Source: Holacanthus passer (lineage: Eukaryota; Chordata; Actinopteri; Pomacanthidae). From it: 64,000 nucleotides of DNA. The DNA lies in assembly GCA_025331565.1 (NCBI GenBank), contig JAFREQ010000106.1, forward strand, positions 1,116,001 to 1,180,000, read 5' to 3'. The notes beneath the pieces were generated by a model that saw only the letters and a program-made list of their open reading frames with translations, made no database searches and was not told the DNA's origin. Every line of letters starts with the position of its first letter. Position 1 is the stretch's first letter. The translations under genes and the position numbers were made by a program. Shown here one piece after another: positions 60,346 through 64,000 of the stretch.

Positions 60346-60626
60346 CACCACTGTGCCAAAGTCCAGCCTCATAATTTGCGCAGACAAATTATGTCATCCT
60401 TTAATCATCTTTGTCATTTTTATCTGTTTTGGTTAAAATGCCCTTTTTTGTTGTTTAGGTTTGAGAACTTGTTAGAGATAGAAATACTGCAACATAGTGA
60501 GATTTTGCATCGGGGGACTTTGTTAGTGCCCTGGTCACAGAATCACTCATCCTCTGTGAGGCACTGCACAGAATAAAATTTTCATGCCCGGATTTAATTT
60601 TGTTGGCAACACATTCATGAAACTCA
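60346..60626. other. Non-coding AT-rich spacer
   Basis: Nothing recognised. Confidence 0.45.
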
Positions 60627-60672
60627 TTTTGCAAATGCATTCTGTTTTTATTTACATTTTAGACAGCGTCCC
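60627..60672 (+). mobile_element. Family A right-end fragment
   Basis: TTTGCAAATGCATTCTG, TTTTTATTTACATTTTAGAC and AGCGTCCC match the right end of family A up to the CGTCCC word, where the sequence passes straight into a TCTA microsatellite. Confidence 0.7.
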
Positions 60673-60697
60673 ATCTATCTGTCTATCTATCTATCTC
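60673..60697. repeat. (TCTA)n microsatellite
   Basis: About six TCTA units with one TCTG variant, directly joined to the family A fragment. Confidence 0.9.
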
Positions 60698-61702
60698 ATG
60701 CAGTATTGTTTGCACCAAATGATTTTATTTGATCAATTTCATCTTGTTTATGATTTTGCATTGTTATGTTGAAGTCTAGATCCCAGCATGATGGTTGCAA
60801 CAGGTGGCCTAATGTTGGAGCTCGGCTGGAGCTGCAGGGACTGAGACGGGATTGCGTCCGTCAGTATGGTTCATGTGACCACCTCCAGTCGTACACCGGC
60901 ACAAACTCGGTTCCTCACAGTCAAAAGCAACAAAGGAGACGACATCCCGTCCACACCTCTGAGAATTCACTCTCTCCAATCATAGCACAGCGAGACACGT
61001 CGAGTTTTCTCCGTACCATCCAGCACAATAACCCGGGCTGACAAGTATTCTTCTGTTTCTAAGAACCAGCGCTGTGGAGCATTTGCAGCTGATTGGCTTG
61101 GATGAGATTTGCATAATGCGTGGGCTGAAATAACGCTGAACAATAACCGTTTCAATATGAATGGGCAGTTTAAGATCTATGGCAACAAAACAGCGAATAA
61201 ACAACAATTCAAAGAACAAAAGTCACTCTCAGCTCTCATCCCTCCGCCACGTCTAAATGTCTTGATTGTCTCGTTGGCCTACATTCTCTCTCCAACATTA
61301 CAGTTTGCACATTTATCTCCAAATCGGCCTCTTAATCTCAGCCACTATGATCTGGCATTACCATAATAAACAGTCCACCAAATTAAACATGACATCACAT
61401 TGTGTCCCAGCAGCAATTACTTGAACGCACCAACCCGCCTCTTTTTTCTTAAGACGTGTTGAGCGAGGGGACTGATTTATTGATTGAGGTTGTGTGTCTT
61501 CGCTGGCGTGCTCGGGAGGGATGAGGAGGATTATGTAGCAGCGGTGTGATGTTGTTGACACTCCTGTCGCCTTTACAGCTCCAAGACATGCCAAGACTTG
61601 GGTGTGTGCCCACCCCGAGTGTGTCTAAATGTGTATTGAGGAGGGGGAAGCGGGCGAGTTTGAGAGGTCAATGGAGGAGTTTTTGGGTGTGAGATAGTAG
61701 GG

Positions 61703-61754
<52 letters not shown>

Positions 61755-62374
61755 ATCGGGGGAGTGGTGGGCCAGCTGGCAGCCTCTGGCTCCAGTGTTC
61801 CCCGTGGGTATCCGGCTTGGCGCAAATTCGCTCTACTGCGACAGCTGGGACCTGGGTGCCAACCAAGACACATCTCACACACACACAACAAACACACACA
61901 CACAGTAAGAGGACACACAGGATTGGACGGCGGACAAACGATGGGATGTAGTTTCAGGAAAGCCCGTCACAGGGTGGAAGCTGAGTAGTTTTACGCAGTG
62001 TTAATTTAGGTTGGAGGGAGCTGTAGCTGCACCCTTTAAAGGGTCAGTTCACACAAATTACAAAAAAATATTTTCTCACTTACTGCTAGTATTTCTTTCA
62101 TACAGAAGATATGTGTATAATGCAGGTCTTCACAAACACTTTCTGTCTCTATAACATATGTCTTCATAACACATGTTCAACCCATTCATACAAAACAGCT
62201 GTCACTGTTTGGCTGCTTCCTAGTTCTATACAGTTCACTGATACACTAGAGAGTTATGCTGATTTATATTGAATAACCACCAATTAAAGTTTTAGCTTCA
62301 CTTCTCTTTATCTGTCCATGATGTCCATTATCCCAAGGACTTGTCCATATTGGACAAATCGCTACATAAAGGTG
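60698..62374. other. Non-coding with TG/AC tracts and a possible short repeat
   Basis: A (TG)n is at 61707-61753 and imperfect AC at about 61876-61902. AAAGGGTCAGTTCACAC at 62037-62053 with CAAAAAAATATTTTCTC after it recalls the start of another fish repeat. TTGTCCA-TAT-TGGACAA at 62341-62357 is a perfect inverted repeat. No gene recognised. Confidence 0.5.
61707..61753. repeat. (TG)n microsatellite
   Basis: Pure TG run of about 23 units, the longest dinucleotide tract in the window. Confidence 0.95.
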
Positions 62375-62452
62375 TGGAGATTTGTTTAGTGGATGGATGT
62401 GGAGCATGTCTTACTTTCATGCAAGAGACTAGAGTTCACATCCTGCAATCAA
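62375..62452 (+). repeat. tRNA-like relic or tRNA-derived repeat
   Basis: TTTAGTGGATGG (A-box-like), GCATGTC, CATGCAAGAGAC and AGAGTTCACATCC (B-box-like) occur with tRNA-like spacing of about 50 bases. The arms do not fold cleanly, so it is not a functional tRNA. A tRNA-derived SINE fragment or decayed pseudogene is possible. Confidence 0.3.
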
Positions 62453-62500
62453 GATTTGTTTTTTTTTTGCAACCTTAATGTGTTTTAGATGCCTCATCAT

Positions 62501-62812
62501 AAAGCTGCTTTAATGAAGATTAACTGTAATCTGAAAGGGTTGTCTTGTGGTGACAAACCCACAGAGAATTATCAGCCAACTCTGCAGGTCACTTCAGCTC
62601 CAATGAGCTTTATAGCTGCTTTTAGCTGATTGCTTTGGTTTTGACCCACAACTTTTGTGTTTTGGTTCACTCTCAAGACTTTCATAGTGTTTGTTTTCAC
62701 AGCTCTTTTCAACAAGAAAGCTCTAAAAACCCATTATATGTGACCTGCCCAGCACCAAACGATGCTTATATATCTTCTTATTTGTTAAATGTGTAAAAAG
62801 GCACCAATAAAG
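62501..62812 (+). mobile_element. Family C MITE-like repeat, partial copy
   Basis: Begins AAAGCTGCTTTAATG and contains GACAAACCCACAGAGAATTA, GAGCTTTATAGCTGC, CTGCCCAGCACCAAAC and GTGTAAAAAGGCACC in the same order as 29405-29802. The region between the CAGCACCAAAC word and the end is deleted. Confidence 0.75.
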
Positions 62813-64000
62813 TCCACCAATAAACTTGAAACTAATATATAATAATAAAACTGCTCCCCACTGCCCCCAAGTGGCCAAGAAAAACATTAATGAAGGTTTA
62901 GTTGTACCTTAACCGTAACCACAATATTTCTTTAAACTTAACCATATCATAATTGCCACGTGCAGCTATCGTAAAAAGCAAGAATTTTAAAAACATCATC
63001 ACTAAATGTTAAAAACTATCAGTGCACATTTTCCGGGGTTTTGCAGAATCAAATCAAAATGTGTGTCCGGCAATAGGGTTGAAGTCTTAAGCAACAGGTT
63101 TCTCAAAAACCCAGACAAATTAAACCAAAAATGTTTTTCCATAATTTAACTTTAACAGCCCTTTTAAGTTCAACTTCTTAATCAGCGAGCATTATTAATT
63201 TTTCATCCCGGAGTTTAACCGGCTCTTGAATCGCTCTCCCATTTCCATGTCAGTGGGTGGTGAATAAGTACACAGATAAGAGAAGAAATTAACTGCAATT
63301 CGCTTTGGAAAAAGGACAATTTTCTTATTATAGGGTAGAAAAAGTATTTAGTATTAAATATGCATAAATAGAAACGGCACAGATTAATGTTTAATGTAAC
63401 GTCTTTGCATTTAATGGCTACAAGGCTTTATATTTTCAGTTCATTAACTGCTACTGATTAAGATATATTTCATCTTATTTTGCCATGGTAAATAGTTTTC
63501 TCAAAATCTAAAATTCATATGTACATGCACATTATTCTCTGGATGTCCAATGCGTGCTCATTAAAGTACTGCAAGTCAGAAAATCACAAAGGAGATGTTG
63601 TGCCTCGTAGGTACCAGCTTCACAGGTCCCAGGCATCAGGGAGCCGAAAACCAGGACATGGTTTCTGGAAAGTAGGAGGCTGAAGTCACGGAGGTCGAAG
63701 ACTGCCGCGAGCCGTCGAGGGAGGGAGGGAGGTTAATGGGAGTAAATCAGGGAACGGCGGAGGTGAGCTGGAACCTTTGAGTTTTTTTATGCTGACTGTC
63801 CGACTCGCCTCATTTGTCAGTGCGCTCTGTAACGGCTGGCGACCGAGCAACGTTTCAAAATAGAAAGAGGCGACTCAGGAGCTCGTGCAGTTTTCCACTC
63901 TAGCACTCAGTTGTCATTTCAACACTTTTCATTAGTCGACATTTGTGCTGCAAGCTGTTTTTCCTGAAATGGCGTTTGTTCATTATCTTATATGTGTTTC
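62813..64000. other. Non-coding, AT-rich then CpG-containing
   Basis: 62905-62950 carries CCTTAACCGTAACCAC and CTTAACC words of family F. The remainder is unique, with a GC-richer patch at about 63640-63780. No gene recognised up to the window end. Confidence 0.5.

Noticed and set aside
1..64000. Search for a bacterial-style or viral multi-gene system
   Set aside because: No operon-like gene packing, no ribosome-binding-site pattern, no integrase, polymerase, capsid or envelope frame visible.

Overview
This window reads as vertebrate, almost certainly ray-finned fish, nuclear DNA that is essentially non-coding. The reasons are the many long (TG)n, (CT)n and homopolymer tracts, at least six families of short dispersed repeats that resemble repeats I recall from percomorph teleost genomes, a tRNA gene with an intron and internal pol III promoter boxes, and no dense run of long open frames on either strand. 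The longest open frame is 180 codons; it lies in pyrimidine-rich sequence and has a low-complexity composition. I recognise no protein-coding exon. The window is best described as intergenic or intronic. Family names come from memory and were not checked against a repeat library, so the families are lettered A to G here.

The one confident gene is tRNA-Arg(UCU) on the minus strand at 27057-27148, with a 19-nt intron and a pol III T-run terminator. Two weak exon candidates are listed for checking. The first is 50396-about 51290, with a strong-looking 3' splice site behind about 470 bases of pyrimidine-rich sequence, 72 open codons and an AATAAA downstream. The second is 58546-58633, an acceptor-to-donor interval holding a 28-codon ATG frame.

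Layout. 1-10 kb: mostly unique sequence with a perfect 50-bp tandem duplication at 3104-3204 and two end fragments of family A. 10-13 kb: a near-complete family A element, then families D and E abutting. 13-27 kb: mainly unique sequence with one family C copy, a fold-back family B element and small relics. 27 kb: the tRNA gene. 28-44 kb: microsatellites, three family C copies, and two long family A copies in opposite orientations. 44-50 kb: a 133-bp spaced duplication, a dense cluster of TG tracts built on a degenerate unit, and a family E element split by about 1.2 kb. 50-59 kb: pyrimidine tracts, the two exon candidates and two more family B elements. 59-64 kb: relics, a (TG)23 tract, a tRNA-like relic and a family C copy.

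Several transposon-poor stretches (4780-5175, 11640-11830, 25730-26070, 30840-31240, 42925-43040, 43450-43690, 51940-52390 and 57180-57390) have the texture of conserved non-coding elements. That can only be settled by comparing fish genomes. I found no operon, CRISPR array, viral genome or other novel multi-gene system.
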